From Bacillota bacterium (lineage in GTDB: Bacteria; Bacillota; Clostridia; Christensenellales; Borkfalkiaceae): a stretch of DNA of 16,283 bases. Location of the stretch: assembly GCA_003343995.1 (NCBI GenBank), contig QAKE01000024.1, positions 22,056 through 38,338 of the forward strand, read 5' to 3'. Position 1 is the stretch's first letter, and every line of letters begins with the position of its first letter. The position numbers and the translations under genes were made by a program. Of this stretch, positions 8,008 to 14,575 are shown piece by piece. Below the pieces are notes generated by a model that saw nothing but the letters and a program-made list of their open reading frames with translations, was not told the DNA's origin and did no database searches.

Positions 8008-10344
8008 TTAAATGACCTCGTCCATATAAATTTCATTTTCCAGTTCTTTGACCGCTTTCCGATAGCCCTCACGGCCGCCAAAATAGCTGGCAATCTTGGC
8101 AGGCTTGCCCATTTTCAAGAAAGGATCAAGTTTCAGCACCTCGGTCTTCTCGATCTCGTAGATGCCGGTGTTCATGTATTTGTCCAGCAGCGCTTCCAGC
8201 ACTTCGCGAGCGGCACCGCTGTACTTGCTCAGGAAGTCCCGCTTCTTCACATTGTTGGCACGCTCTCGGCGTGTAAGCGGCTTTTTATCAAAGGCGACAT
8301 GGCAGATGAAATCAAAATCATCTACCTCTGTCATGTTCTGATCCGCTTTCATCTGCTCCAGATCAATGCCGCGCGCCCGGAGCAGATCCCGGATCTGCTC
8401 TTTTTTCTCCTGCGCGCTCCACTGCCGGATGAAGTTATCCAGCGACGCATATTCGCCGCAGACGTTTTCTTTCGTATAATCCACGATGCTTTCCTGCCGA
8501 AGCAATTTACCGTTGGCATCGTAGACGGATACCGTTTTGTGAATGATACTGACTTTGCATCCGTTCGCATCCACAACAGGCTTCGGATTTTGCAGTGAAG
8601 TATCCGCATCGTCACCTGTACCCACCTTTCCGCGGGAGTTTGGTATCTGTCCGTGGTGCGGGTCAAAATCTGATACCATTTCGATTGGGCCGTCCCAGTC
8701 TGGATCGGCAAACAGGCGGGATACATTGCGAAAATCCATAACGACAAAGTGCGTTTTGCCTTCTTTCTCCCGCAGGCGAGTTCCGCGCCCAATGATCTGC
8801 TTAAACTCCGTCATCGAACCGATCGTTTTGTCCAGTACAATCAGCTTGGTCATCTTGCAGTCGGCTCCGGTGGAAAGCAATTCGGAAGTAGTTGCAATCA
8901 CAGGGCCTTCCGAGGATGTGGAAATGAAGTATTTTAGCTTGCCCTTTCCATAGGTATCGCTGCCTGTAATGCGCACAACATAATCCGGATTTTTCTGAAC
9001 CATATCAGAGCTAAGATTGACCAGCGCCACCCGCATTCGCTCTGCTGCATCCTCATTGGCGCAGAACACAATGGTCTTTGCCATGCGGTCTGTACTTTTG
9101 AGGTAGCGGGTAATTTCCTGCGCTACCTGCTCAATACGATCCTCAATGACAATATTATAGTCGTAGTCACTGTTGGTATAAATCCGATCCGGGATTTCAT
9201 TGCCAAAGATGTCGCGCTGCCCTTTTCTGGGCCGCCAGCCGTCGCCAATATCCGTCATAATATTGATGACCTTAAACGGCGCTAAAAAGCCGTCTTCAAT
9301 ACCCTCTTTCAAGCTGTAGGTATAAACCGGTTCGCCAAAATAGTTCAGATTGGAAATATACTTGGTTTCTTTCGGCGTCGCCGTCATGCCAATCTGCGTT
9401 GCACTTGAAAAATATTCGAGGATACGGCGCCACCGACTCTCTTCTTTAGCAGAGCCGCGGTGACATTCGTCCACAATGATCAGGTCAAAAAAGTCGGGCG
9501 AAAAGAGCTCGCTGAAATGCTCCTGATCGTCGTCACCAACCAACTGCTGATACAGCGAAAAGTACACCTCATGAGAGGTGATGGTGCTTTTATCATCTTT
9601 GGCTACGTTGATCTTGTGAATTACTTTTTCCAACGGGGCGAAATCCTGCTGAATGGATTGATCTACAAGGATGTTTCGATCCGCAAGATACAGCACCTTG
9701 CGCTTCATTCCGCTTTGAAGCAAGCGATAAACGATCTGAAAAGCAGTATAGGTCTTGCCGGTGCCGGTCGCCATAACGAGCAAAAGCCGCTGCTGACCGC
9801 GAGCAATCGCATCCATGGTGCGGTTGATGGCGATGCGCTGGTAATAGCGGGGCGGATAGGTGTTCTGGCTGGAATAATAGGGCTGGCTGAGCACCGTCTC
9901 TTGTGCTGGGCTAAGTCCGGATTCCTGCTTAAAGCGTTCGATCAGTTCTGTCTCCGTAGGAAAGTCTTCCAAGCCGAATTGACGCTCCTTGCCGGTAAGA
10001 AAGTCATGCTCCGCAAATCCGTCCCCATTGGAGCTAAATGCAAAGGGAAGATCCAACATCCGCGCATACTCCATCGCCTGCTGCAGTCCGTAGGAGATGC
10101 TATGGGTATTATCCTTGGCCTCAATGACCGCAATCGGATTATTTGCGCTTAAATACAAGAGATAATCCGCGCGCTTGGGTTTTTCACGAAAGGCCAAATT
10201 GCCCTTGAGGTTAATTTTACCGTCAGTGATACGGGTCTCCATAGTAATTTTGCCTCGGCTCCATTTTTCTGTTACAGCAGGCGTAATAAACTGGAGCTTA
10301 ATATCCTCTTCAGTCATGTTCCGTTTGGACAGGATCGTATCCAT
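8008..10344 (-). CDS. hsdR: Type I restriction enzyme HsdR (ATP-dependent translocase and nuclease)
   Basis: 778 aa from the ATG at 10344. An ATG three codons earlier directly abuts the AAGGGGAG ribosome binding site, so the second ATG, 9 nt from it, is preferred. The N-terminal PD-(D/E)xK nuclease shows RADYLL (D60) and IAVIEAK (E75, K77). The SF2 helicase motor follows: Walker A ATGTGKT (192-198), IIVDECHRG (289-297), GMTATP (319-324) and the motif VI block QIIGRGTRLREKEGK. A C-terminal helical domain that docks on HsdM fills the rest. At about 780 aa it is nearer EcoEI-type than the roughly 1,000-aa EcoKI or EcoR124 types. It cuts unmodified DNA after translocation. All motifs are intact, and it is the first gene of the operon. 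Confidence 0.96.
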   Translation of the reverse strand: MDTILSKRNMTEEDIKLQFITPAVTEKWSRGKITMETRITDGKINLKGNLAFREKPKRADYLLYLSANNPIAVIEAKDNTHSISYGLQQAMEYARMLDLPFAFSSNGDGFAEHDFLTGKERQFGLEDFPTETELIERFKQESGLSPAQETVLSQPYYSSQNTYPPRYYQRIAINRTMDAIARGQQRLLLVMATGTGKTYTAFQIVYRLLQSGMKRKVLYLADRNILVDQSIQQDFAPLEKVIHKINVAKDDKSTITSHEVYFSLYQQLVGDDDQEHFSELFSPDFFDLIIVDECHRGSAKEESRWRRILEYFSSATQIGMTATPKETKYISNLNYFGEPVYTYSLKEGIEDGFLAPFKVINIMTDIGDGWRPRKGQRDIFGNEIPDRIYTNSDYDYNIVIEDRIEQVAQEITRYLKSTDRMAKTIVFCANEDAAERMRVALVNLSSDMVQKNPDYVVRITGSDTYGKGKLKYFISTSSEGPVIATTSELLSTGADCKMTKLIVLDKTIGSMTEFKQIIGRGTRLREKEGKTHFVVMDFRNVSRLFADPDWDGPIEMVSDFDPHHGQIPNSRGKVGTGDDADTSLQNPKPVVDANGCKVSIIHKTVSVYDANGKLLRQESIVDYTKENVCGEYASLDNFIRQWSAQEKKEQIRDLLRARGIDLEQMKADQNMTEVDDFDFICHVAFDKKPLTRRERANNVKKRDFLSKYSGAAREVLEALLDKYMNTGIYEIEKTEVLKLDPFLKMGKPAKIASYFGGREGYRKAVKELENEIYMDEVI

Positions 10345-10452
10345 CTGCCACATCTCCCCTTTTCAGATATAGGACATATCAGAAAGCCAGTTGTGCAAAA
10401 TGCGAAAGAAAGAGAAAATTCTATGCTTTGCAGCATGAGAAATGATAACTAA

Positions 10453-10482
10453 AGTATAGCAGAAAAATACATCTGACTTCAA
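10453..10482 (-). promoter_or_regulatory. Promoter of the hsd operon
   Basis: On the minus strand: TTGAAG (10477-10482), 18 bp, TATACT (10453-10458). It lies about 110 bp upstream of hsdR. The leader contains a small ATGCT/AGCAT hairpin near 10425. The gap 10354-10550 holds no other gene and no clear terminator for the upstream integrase. Confidence 0.6.
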
Positions 10483-10550
10483 GGGGCTCTGCGCCTGAGT
10501 TTGCAAATATAGAGGCCAGTCCATTCATTGTTCAGTCTTCGCATTATCTC

Positions 10551-11552
10551 CTATTCCCGCAGCCTCCACAGATAACTTGCAACCACGACCGACGACCGGC
10601 TATGCCCCAGCGACGCCGATACCCGCAGCAGCGCCCGGCGGTCCCACACCATCCCCTGTGCGTCCCGATATCGGGAGGGGCAGGATTTCCCGTTTTCCAC
10701 TGTCCTTTCCTTTACCGAGATCTCCTCAACCGGGCGGGCATACGCCTGATACAACTCGCAGGCATACATGCTCCGGATACCGTGGACATCGATCCGGTCG
10801 GGAATCTTACTGCAAATCCTTTCATCCGTCTCGTATCGGGACAGAATTTCACGCAGCTGCCCAGTGTATTTCGGCAAAATTTCGATCGTACGTTCCCGAC
10901 CGCCCTTGGTCCAAACCGTCTGCTCTCCTGCCCCGATGTTCTTGCTGTCGTTATTTCCCGACAAATGGCAAATAAACCGATCCTGATCCAAATGAAAATT
11001 GGATGGACGCACCTGTTCCGCTTCATCCTCGCGCAAGCCCGTCATACGGCAGATCTGCATGATATCCGCAACCCGGTCCTCTCCATGGTTGCGGCGGTAG
11101 CGCAGTTGATTGTTATACTTTGCCTCAGAATACGAACGGCTGCGTGTTGCGTCCTGCGTCCGCACCATCGGCCTGTTGGCATGAACTTCATTCATCGTGC
11201 AGCTGTGAAGAAATGCGAGCGCAGCCGTATAAGACTTGATTGTCGCTGCTTTGGCTCCAGCATCGATTTGCGTTTGAATATATTCGCGGTCATAGTGACG
11301 TTTATGCGCTACGATGAGCTTTCTGCAGTCCGGATGCACCTCTGCCATCCATTGCGCATACCGCTTGACTTTACCGACATAACCATCGATCGTCCGGTCT
11401 GCATGCAGCATGCCGCTGGATTTCCGCTTGCTCCCGGCCATTACCTTTTCTTCACGAGCTTTATGCTTACTGACCCCTTTGGCAATACTCGATGACAACT
11501 TATCCTGACATGCTTTCGCAAACGGCGTCCCGACTTCATCATAAATTTTCAT
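10551..11552 (-). CDS. Tyrosine recombinase (phage-integrase family)
   Basis: 333 aa from the ATG at 11552, which has GGGAGG 7 nt upstream; a GTG 15 nt earlier lacks a site. The N-terminal SAM-like core-binding domain covers about 45-130. The catalytic domain carries all expected residues: R174 in TGLRED, K216 in WTKGGRERT, H257 and R260 in DVHGIR, H317 in LGHS, and the nucleophile Y327 in ASYLWR. The enzyme is therefore probably active in site-specific strand exchange through a 3'-phosphotyrosine. No terminator separates it from hsdR. It could be the integrase of an element or could act on local repeats. Its own att site is not visible. The long structured stretch upstream may be its leader or its att region. 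Confidence 0.92.
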   Translation of the reverse strand: MKIYDEVGTPFAKACQDKLSSSIAKGVSKHKAREEKVMAGSKRKSSGMLHADRTIDGYVGKVKRYAQWMAEVHPDCRKLIVAHKRHYDREYIQTQIDAGAKAATIKSYTAALAFLHSCTMNEVHANRPMVRTQDATRSRSYSEAKYNNQLRYRRNHGEDRVADIMQICRMTGLREDEAEQVRPSNFHLDQDRFICHLSGNNDSKNIGAGEQTVWTKGGRERTIEILPKYTGQLREILSRYETDERICSKIPDRIDVHGIRSMYACELYQAYARPVEEISVKERTVENGKSCPSRYRDAQGMVWDRRALLRVSASLGHSRSSVVVASYLWRLRE

Positions 11553-12105
11553 ATACGATCCTCCCACTACTGAAATTGATGCGGCATTTCACGCGACAGC
11601 GTGCCAGCAAACAGCCGTCATACGATCAGAACCGTATGGTGTGGGCCGTCAATGCCTTGCTGTTGAAACAAACTACCGGCATGTACGCTGCTGCTGCAGT
11701 GATGCCGATTGCGGGGATAAAACGGCGTGGGCGTCAGTCCGGATCCTGTTCAAGTGATTGCATAACCACCTGGCATGATCTTTCCTGCTCCATCCCACTG
11801 GGTGAAGACCGTTACAACAACGGTCGTGCTGGTTATATGACGCCGCCCAAAGGTCAGCAATCATATAACCATCACTTTTCCGGCGCATTGTTTTACGCCG
11901 GCTGTCCGGATTTCCGGACCATATACAGCAGGGTACGCTGCTGTATGCAATCATTTTTTCCATACGAGACGCTTTGTGCTGGCGTCTCTGTTTTTCTGTC
12001 TTTCAAAAAAAAATTGCGTTCCTCCTTAATTTTTTTGCTGAGCCGTACCGCCCAAGCACTTTCCTATTTCTCTCCTTTCAAGCTCACAATTTGTTCTTAT
12101 ATATG
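11553..12105 (-). other. Gene-poor stretch with a cluster of perfect hairpins
   Basis: No ORF here has both a good start signal and family features. Five consecutive perfect inverted repeats lie at 11807-11825 (GACCGTT/AACGGTC), 11830-11871 (11-bp arms TGGTTATATGA/TCATATAACCA), 11904-11919 (GTCCGGA/TCCGGAC), 11923-11946 (ATACAGCAG/CTGCTGTAT) and 11966-11988 (GAGACGC/GCGTCTC). Smaller ones lie at about 11590-11603 and 11619-11638. The last of the five hairpins is followed by a T-run on the plus strand (11991-11995) and could end a plus-strand transcript. The stretch may be a structured RNA, a long integrase leader or a recombination site. The strand of any transcript is uncertain. Confidence 0.5.
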
Positions 12106-12141
12106 AAAAAATCCGCACAATAACGTCGTTAGTGTGCGGAT
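12106..12141 (-). terminator. Strong intrinsic terminator of a short leader transcript
   Basis: A near-perfect 31-nt dyad at 12111-12141: outer arms ATCCGCACA/TGTGCGGAT, one mismatch, then inner arms TAACG/CGTTA. On the minus strand it is followed by six T (12111-12106). No T-run follows on the plus strand. Confidence 0.75.
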
Positions 12142-12187
12142 AAAAATTTCAGTTCTTGCTCCAGATTGTTTCGTTCGTTTTCATTAT
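12106..12187 (-). ncRNA. Candidate small RNA or attenuated leader with an 11-codon ORF
   Basis: A promoter at 12194-12222 and a terminator at 12106-12141 bound a predicted transcript of about 82 nt. Inside it an ATG at 12184 opens an 11-codon ORF, MKTNETIWSKN, whose stop is at 12149-12151, 8 nt before the terminator stem. The predicted start site is only about 3 nt before this ATG, so translation would be nearly leaderless, and no ribosome binding site is seen. It could be a stand-alone small RNA, or a leader that attenuates transcription into the integrase region. Confidence 0.35.
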
Positions 12188-12193
12188 GGTGCC

Positions 12194-12222
12194 ATTGTAA
12201 TATCGTTTTTTACGCCCGTCAA
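12194..12222 (-). promoter_or_regulatory. Minus-strand promoter in the tnpB-integrase gap
   Basis: TTGACG (12217-12222), 17 bp, TACAAT (12194-12199), each box one base from consensus. It lies between the tnpB terminator and the next hairpin terminator. Confidence 0.6.
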
Positions 12223-12258
12223 GTTTCGTGTATTTCATAAAAATAAACCGTCACAAAT

Positions 12259-12295
12259 AAAAATGGATGCAGCAGTGCGTCCACTGCTGCATCCA
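12259..12295 (-). terminator. Hairpin terminator downstream of tnpB
   Basis: Arms of 14 bp (12264-12277 and 12282-12295, TGGATGCAGCAGTG and its complement) close a 4-nt loop. On the minus strand they are followed by TTTTTATTT. It ends the tnpB transcript about 85 nt after the stop. In IS200/IS605 elements the right end also carries a hairpin, so it may serve both roles. Confidence 0.7.
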
Positions 12296-12380
12296 ACGGG
12301 CAAAGATAAGACTGTGCCGCCATTCACGCAGCCCGTAAGCGTGCGTTCACACCCAGACGACCGGGGGCGATGGAAACGGA
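12264..12380 (-). ncRNA. Candidate omega-RNA (right-end guide scaffold) of tnpB
   Basis: TnpB guide RNAs are normally made from the 3' end of tnpB and the sequence to the element's right end. The 117 nt after this tnpB stop hold no ORF and contain short complementary arms (CACGC/GCGTG near 12329-12347) before the terminator-like hairpin. The assignment rests on position. No element end, guide segment or target-adjacent motif could be fixed, and the hairpin may mean the guide has been lost. Confidence 0.3.
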
Positions 12381-13490
12381 TTATTGCTCCAGCAGGCGGA
12401 GTCCTTCTTCACGGATATTGCGGGCGGCATTATGGTTGCGGTCCAGACGAAGCCCGCAGTATGGACAAGTGAATGCTGAATCCATCGGAAATTTGCCCAC
12501 CCTGCGGCCGCAGGCTGAGCAGATCTGCGAACTGGGATAGTAGCGATCCACCCGGATGAGGCGCTTTCCCTGTGCGTTCAGGACCTGTTCCAGCCGCTTA
12601 TAAAACGCAGCCGGTGCATTGTCGCATAGCTTGCCGGATAAAGCCGGTTCGTTCTGCATCATACCGGCAAGATCCAGCGTTTCTACACAGACGGCATCGT
12701 ACTGCTGTGCGAGTGCATGAGCCTGTTTGTACTGCCAGTCCTTACGTTGGTTGACCACATGGCGTTCCATCTTGGCCGCACGCTGCCGGAACTTGCGCCA
12801 GCGCCGGCTGCCGGTCTTGAAACGGTTGACCGCGCGGTGACAGCGGTTGAGTTTGTCCTGTGCCTGATGCCGAAATGCCGGATAGCCCGCGCAGTGACCG
12901 GATGAATCGACGTACAGGCCATCCTGCGCGTAGTCCAGGCCGACAACCTTGCCATAATGCCCCGGAGCCGGGGCAATCACTTTCTTCGGCACGATCAGGT
13001 GCAGCGCGACATGGTAAAACGCATAATAGCAGTCCGCATAGACAGTAGCGCCATAAATACGCGCGCCCCTGGGCAGGTCACGGTGCTGCTCCATCGCGAT
13101 TGAGCCAATCACAGGCAAAACCAAATGAAAGTCGCTTACACCTGCATACCGGAAATTTGCACTTCGCTGGCTGCGATCCACCCGTCGCGGCGCAATCCTC
13201 GACATCTTACCACGGCACAACCGCGGCACTAATGCGTTGATTCGTGCACGAACACACTTGTTCGCATAACGATCTACCTCGTCTGACGCAGGAAGATAGC
13301 GTTCCTGTACAAGCTGCTTTAACTTCGCTTCTTCCATGCCGCGTCTATGCGCGTCATTTACTGCATCGGCTAACGTGTTGTATGCCGCATCTTCCTGCTC
13401 AAACCGCCCAGTCAACTGTAAGGACTGCTCCTTCGTGGGATAAAGATTATATTCCTGCGTGAGAAATGTAATGTTCTGATTACCGTACAT
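12381..13490 (-). CDS. tnpB: TnpB (IS200/IS605 OrfB family RNA-guided nuclease) with altered RuvC-III
   Basis: 369 aa, about the usual TnpB length. The start ATG at 13490 follows AGGAGG by 7 nt. The N-terminal part (about 1-175) has the typical YNLYPTKEQ opening. RuvC-I is GLDYAQDGLYV with D186. The basic helical segment is at 205-255. RuvC-II is VCVETLDLAGM with E270. The zinc finger has C324, C327, C342 and C345. RuvC-III reads LDRNHNAARN, where the family has DRDxNAA, so N352 (codon AAC) replaces the usual catalytic Asp. The nuclease may therefore be inactive or weak; such proteins can act as RNA-guided repressors (TldR-like). No TnpA accompanies it, so the gene cannot transpose alone. It has its own perfect promoter, divergent from an XRE regulator. 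Confidence 0.93.
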   Translation of the reverse strand: MYGNQNITFLTQEYNLYPTKEQSLQLTGRFEQEDAAYNTLADAVNDAHRRGMEEAKLKQLVQERYLPASDEVDRYANKCVRARINALVPRLCRGKMSRIAPRRVDRSQRSANFRYAGVSDFHLVLPVIGSIAMEQHRDLPRGARIYGATVYADCYYAFYHVALHLIVPKKVIAPAPGHYGKVVGLDYAQDGLYVDSSGHCAGYPAFRHQAQDKLNRCHRAVNRFKTGSRRWRKFRQRAAKMERHVVNQRKDWQYKQAHALAQQYDAVCVETLDLAGMMQNEPALSGKLCDNAPAAFYKRLEQVLNAQGKRLIRVDRYYPSSQICSACGRRVGKFPMDSAFTCPYCGLRLDRNHNAARNIREEGLRLLEQ

Positions 13491-13555
13491 ATTGAAACCT
13501 CCTCGTTTGTCTGTCATTGCTCGATAGAGGGATGACTGCATCCGTCTATGTATCT

Positions 13556-13586
13556 TTTATGGTGTCATTATACACTTTATAGTGTC
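13556..13586. promoter_or_regulatory. Phased operator-like repeats over the tnpB promoter
   Basis: TTTATGGTGTC (13556-13566) and TTTATAGTGTC (13576-13586) match at 10 of 11 bases and are 20 bp apart, about two helical turns. An ACACT/AGTGT dyad (13572-13585) overlaps the -10/-35 spacer. They flank the -10 box and could bind the adjacent XRE protein. Confidence 0.45.
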
Positions 13587-13595
13587 TTTTGTCAA
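13567..13595 (-). promoter_or_regulatory. Perfect sigma-A promoter of tnpB
   Basis: On the minus strand: TTGACA (13590-13595), 17 bp, TATAAT (13567-13572), full consensus. The predicted start near 13560 gives a leader of about 70 nt before the tnpB ATG. Such strength is unusual for tnpB and suggests that a repressor normally covers it. Confidence 0.78.
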
Positions 13596-13635
13596 TATAT
13601 TTTGAAAACTTTTTCGTTGCAAATTAAAAAATAAT

Positions 13636-13664
13636 TTGACGTTCGACATCATATCGTTTATACT
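13636..13664 (+). promoter_or_regulatory. Promoter of the small XRE regulator
   Basis: TTGACG (13636-13641), 17 bp, TATACT (13659-13664) on the plus strand. The leader to the ATG at 13690 is about 20 nt and contains AAAGGGGG. It is back to back with the tnpB promoter, 40 bp between the two -35 boxes. Confidence 0.7.
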
Positions 13665-13689
13665 CGTATTATATAAAGGGGGAATAACG

Positions 13690-13908
13690 ATGGTTTTAAG
13701 CATGGGAGAGAAGATCAAGGTGATCTTAAACAGACGGAACATGACAATTACACAGCTTGCAGAAGCACTGCATACATCACGTCAAAATTTGAGCAACAAA
13801 TTTGCACGGGATAATTTCTCGGAAAACGAACTGAAACAGATCGCCCAGGCGTTGAACTGTGAGTTTATTGGCAGTTTCAAGATGTTGGACACCGATGAAA
13901 TGATTTGA
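13690..13908 (+). CDS. Small XRE/Cro-type helix-turn-helix regulator
   Basis: 72 aa, a single HTH domain. Residues about 18-37 (MTITQLAEALHTSRQNLSNK) form the helix-turn-helix, with the recognition helix in TSRQNLSNK; the C-terminal part (FSENELKQIAQALNCEF) completes the five-helix fold. There is no effector or dimerisation extension beyond the last 15 residues. The start ATG follows AAAGGGGG by 7 nt; an in-frame ATG four codons later is a weaker option. It is divergent from tnpB with repeats between them, so it may repress tnpB, itself or both. A strong bidirectional terminator follows. Small XRE proteins of this kind are frequent on Clostridia mobile elements. Confidence 0.87.
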   Translation: MVLSMGEKIKVILNRRNMTITQLAEALHTSRQNLSNKFARDNFSENELKQIAQALNCEFIGSFKMLDTDEMI

Positions 13909-13924
13909 GAACCTACGCTGTACG

Positions 13925-13975
13925 CAAAAAGCCCCGCTGCTATCCAAGGCCGGATAGGCAGCGGGGTTTTTATTA
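13925..13975 (+). terminator. Bidirectional intrinsic terminator after the XRE gene
   Basis: CCCCGCTGCTATCC (13932-13945) pairs with GGATA (13952-13956) and GCAGCGGGG (13958-13966), leaving one bulged G and a 6-nt loop. TTTTTATT follows on the plus strand and CTTTTTGC on the minus strand, so it can stop transcripts from both sides. Confidence 0.87.
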
Positions 13976-13987
13976 TAAATCTGAAAT

Positions 13988-14017
13988 TTGACGGTTTTCG
14001 ATACCCTATACTATACT
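13988..14017 (+). promoter_or_regulatory. Possible promoter of the 53-codon ORF
   Basis: TTGACG (13988-13993), 18 bp, TATACT (14012-14017). It stands just past the terminator and would give a leader of about 170 nt. In that leader TAACGGACTA occurs twice (14110-14119 and 14141-14150). Confidence 0.42.
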
Positions 14018-14172
14018 GCTTGAAAACGAACAAATACTTTTTGACACAAACTGACCTAAGTATCATGACAACTTCGGAGCGGGGACAGGTGCGGACCGAT
14101 CTGCTTTTTTAACGGACTACTTTTCTTTATTGGGTTTATCTAACGGACTATTTTTTCACACTGCATTCCCGC

Positions 14173-14188
14173 ACCTCACCAGTGAGGT
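14173..14188 (+). promoter_or_regulatory. Palindrome over the ribosome binding site of the small ORF
   Basis: ACCTCAC, CA, GTGAGGT: 7-bp perfect arms. The right arm contains the GTGAGG Shine-Dalgarno for the ATG at 14195. It could be a translational repressor site or hide the site by pairing. Confidence 0.4.
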
Positions 14189-14194
14189 TTTGTT

Positions 14195-14356
14195 ATGATG
14201 TCTGAATCTGATCGGTTTCCGGACAACGTGCCGGATCATGTGCTGGACGAATTGGCGCGTGCGTTGTATCCTGCGCTGCTTGCTTTTTACGAAGACGAAG
14301 CAAACCAGCGGGCATATGCCGCATGGCAGGCACAGCGCCAGTCTAAAGCTACATAA
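14195..14356 (+). CDS. Small hypothetical protein, 53 aa
   Basis: 53 codons, acidic and mostly helical, with the segment LARALYPALLAFYEDEANQ at about residues 20-38 and a basic QRQSKAT tail. GTGAGG lies 7 nt before the ATG, and a second ATG follows immediately. Short proteins with an ALxPxLxAFxEdEaxQRAxAxW pattern accompany recombinases and other genes of Clostridia mobile elements; I base this on recall of similar sequences, not on a search. No domain or function can be assigned. A strong hairpin follows the stop at once, which supports a real, independently transcribed gene. Confidence 0.6.
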   Translation: MMSESDRFPDNVPDHVLDELARALYPALLAFYEDEANQRAYAAWQAQRQSKAT

Positions 14357-14358
14357 GC

Positions 14359-14404
14359 AAAAGAGGGACGATATCCAAATCCGGATATCGTCCCTCTTTC
14401 ATTT
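14359..14404 (+). terminator. Terminator hairpin after the small ORF
   Basis: 17-bp perfect arms, AAAGAGGGACGATATCC (14360-14376) and its complement (14383-14399), with a 6-nt loop. A-rich before and CATTTTC after; the U-tail is modest but the stem is very stable. Confidence 0.7.
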
Positions 14405-14434
14405 TCTTCCACTGTACATTCTTAGAAGAAAAGC

Positions 14435-14478
14435 AAAAATCCGAACCCGTCCCCAATGGGAACAACGTTCGGATTTTT
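14435..14478 (-). terminator. Terminator of the queH-tRNA-Arg transcript
   Basis: Arms AAAAATCCGAAC (14435-14446) and GTTCGGATTTTT (14467-14478) with a 20-nt loop. The stem includes the A/T tract, so it can end transcription from either strand. It sits 7 bp beyond the tRNA 3' end. Confidence 0.72.
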
Positions 14479-14484
14479 CATCTT

Positions 14485-14561
14485 TGGTACGCCCGATGCG
14501 ATTCGAACGCACGGCCTTTGGAGTCGGAGTCCAACGCTCTATCCAGCTGAGCTACGGGCGC
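14485..14561 (-). tRNA. tRNA-Arg, anticodon CCG
   Basis: 77 nt with CCA encoded. The acceptor stem GCGCCCG pairs with CGGGCGT. The D arm is GCTC/GAGC, and the anticodon stem TTGGA/TCCAA encloses the loop CTCCGAC with anticodon CCG (plus-strand 14525-14527), reading codon CGG. The T arm GTGCG/CGCAT encloses TTCGAAT. All stems are intact. It lies 14 nt downstream of queH on the same strand. tRNA 3' ends are common integration sites, and the accessory region begins on that side, but no duplicated 3' fragment was found in the window. Confidence 0.97.
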
Positions 14562-14575
14562 GGGTACAGAAAGTA

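Noticed and set aside
8005..10152. Long plus-strand ORFs of about 200-230 codons at 8005-8598 and 9460-10152
   Set aside because: They lie wholly antisense to hsdR, lack ribosome binding sites and have no recognisable domain.
10602..11495. A 297-codon plus-strand ORF
   Set aside because: It is antisense to the tyrosine recombinase, whose catalytic residues are all in place; the composition is that of a shadow frame.
11492..12106. A 204-codon plus-strand ORF and a 96-codon minus-strand ORF (11673-11963) in the structured stretch
   Set aside because: Neither has a good start signal, both read through the hairpins, and the amino-acid composition looks random. A further minus frame ending at the TAA near 11892 is broken or lacks a start near the run of nine T around 12005-12013.
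13491..13541. A 17-residue N-terminal extension of TnpB
   Set aside because: The AGGAGG site lies within it, 7 nt before the ATG at 13490, and TnpB proteins begin at the position chosen.
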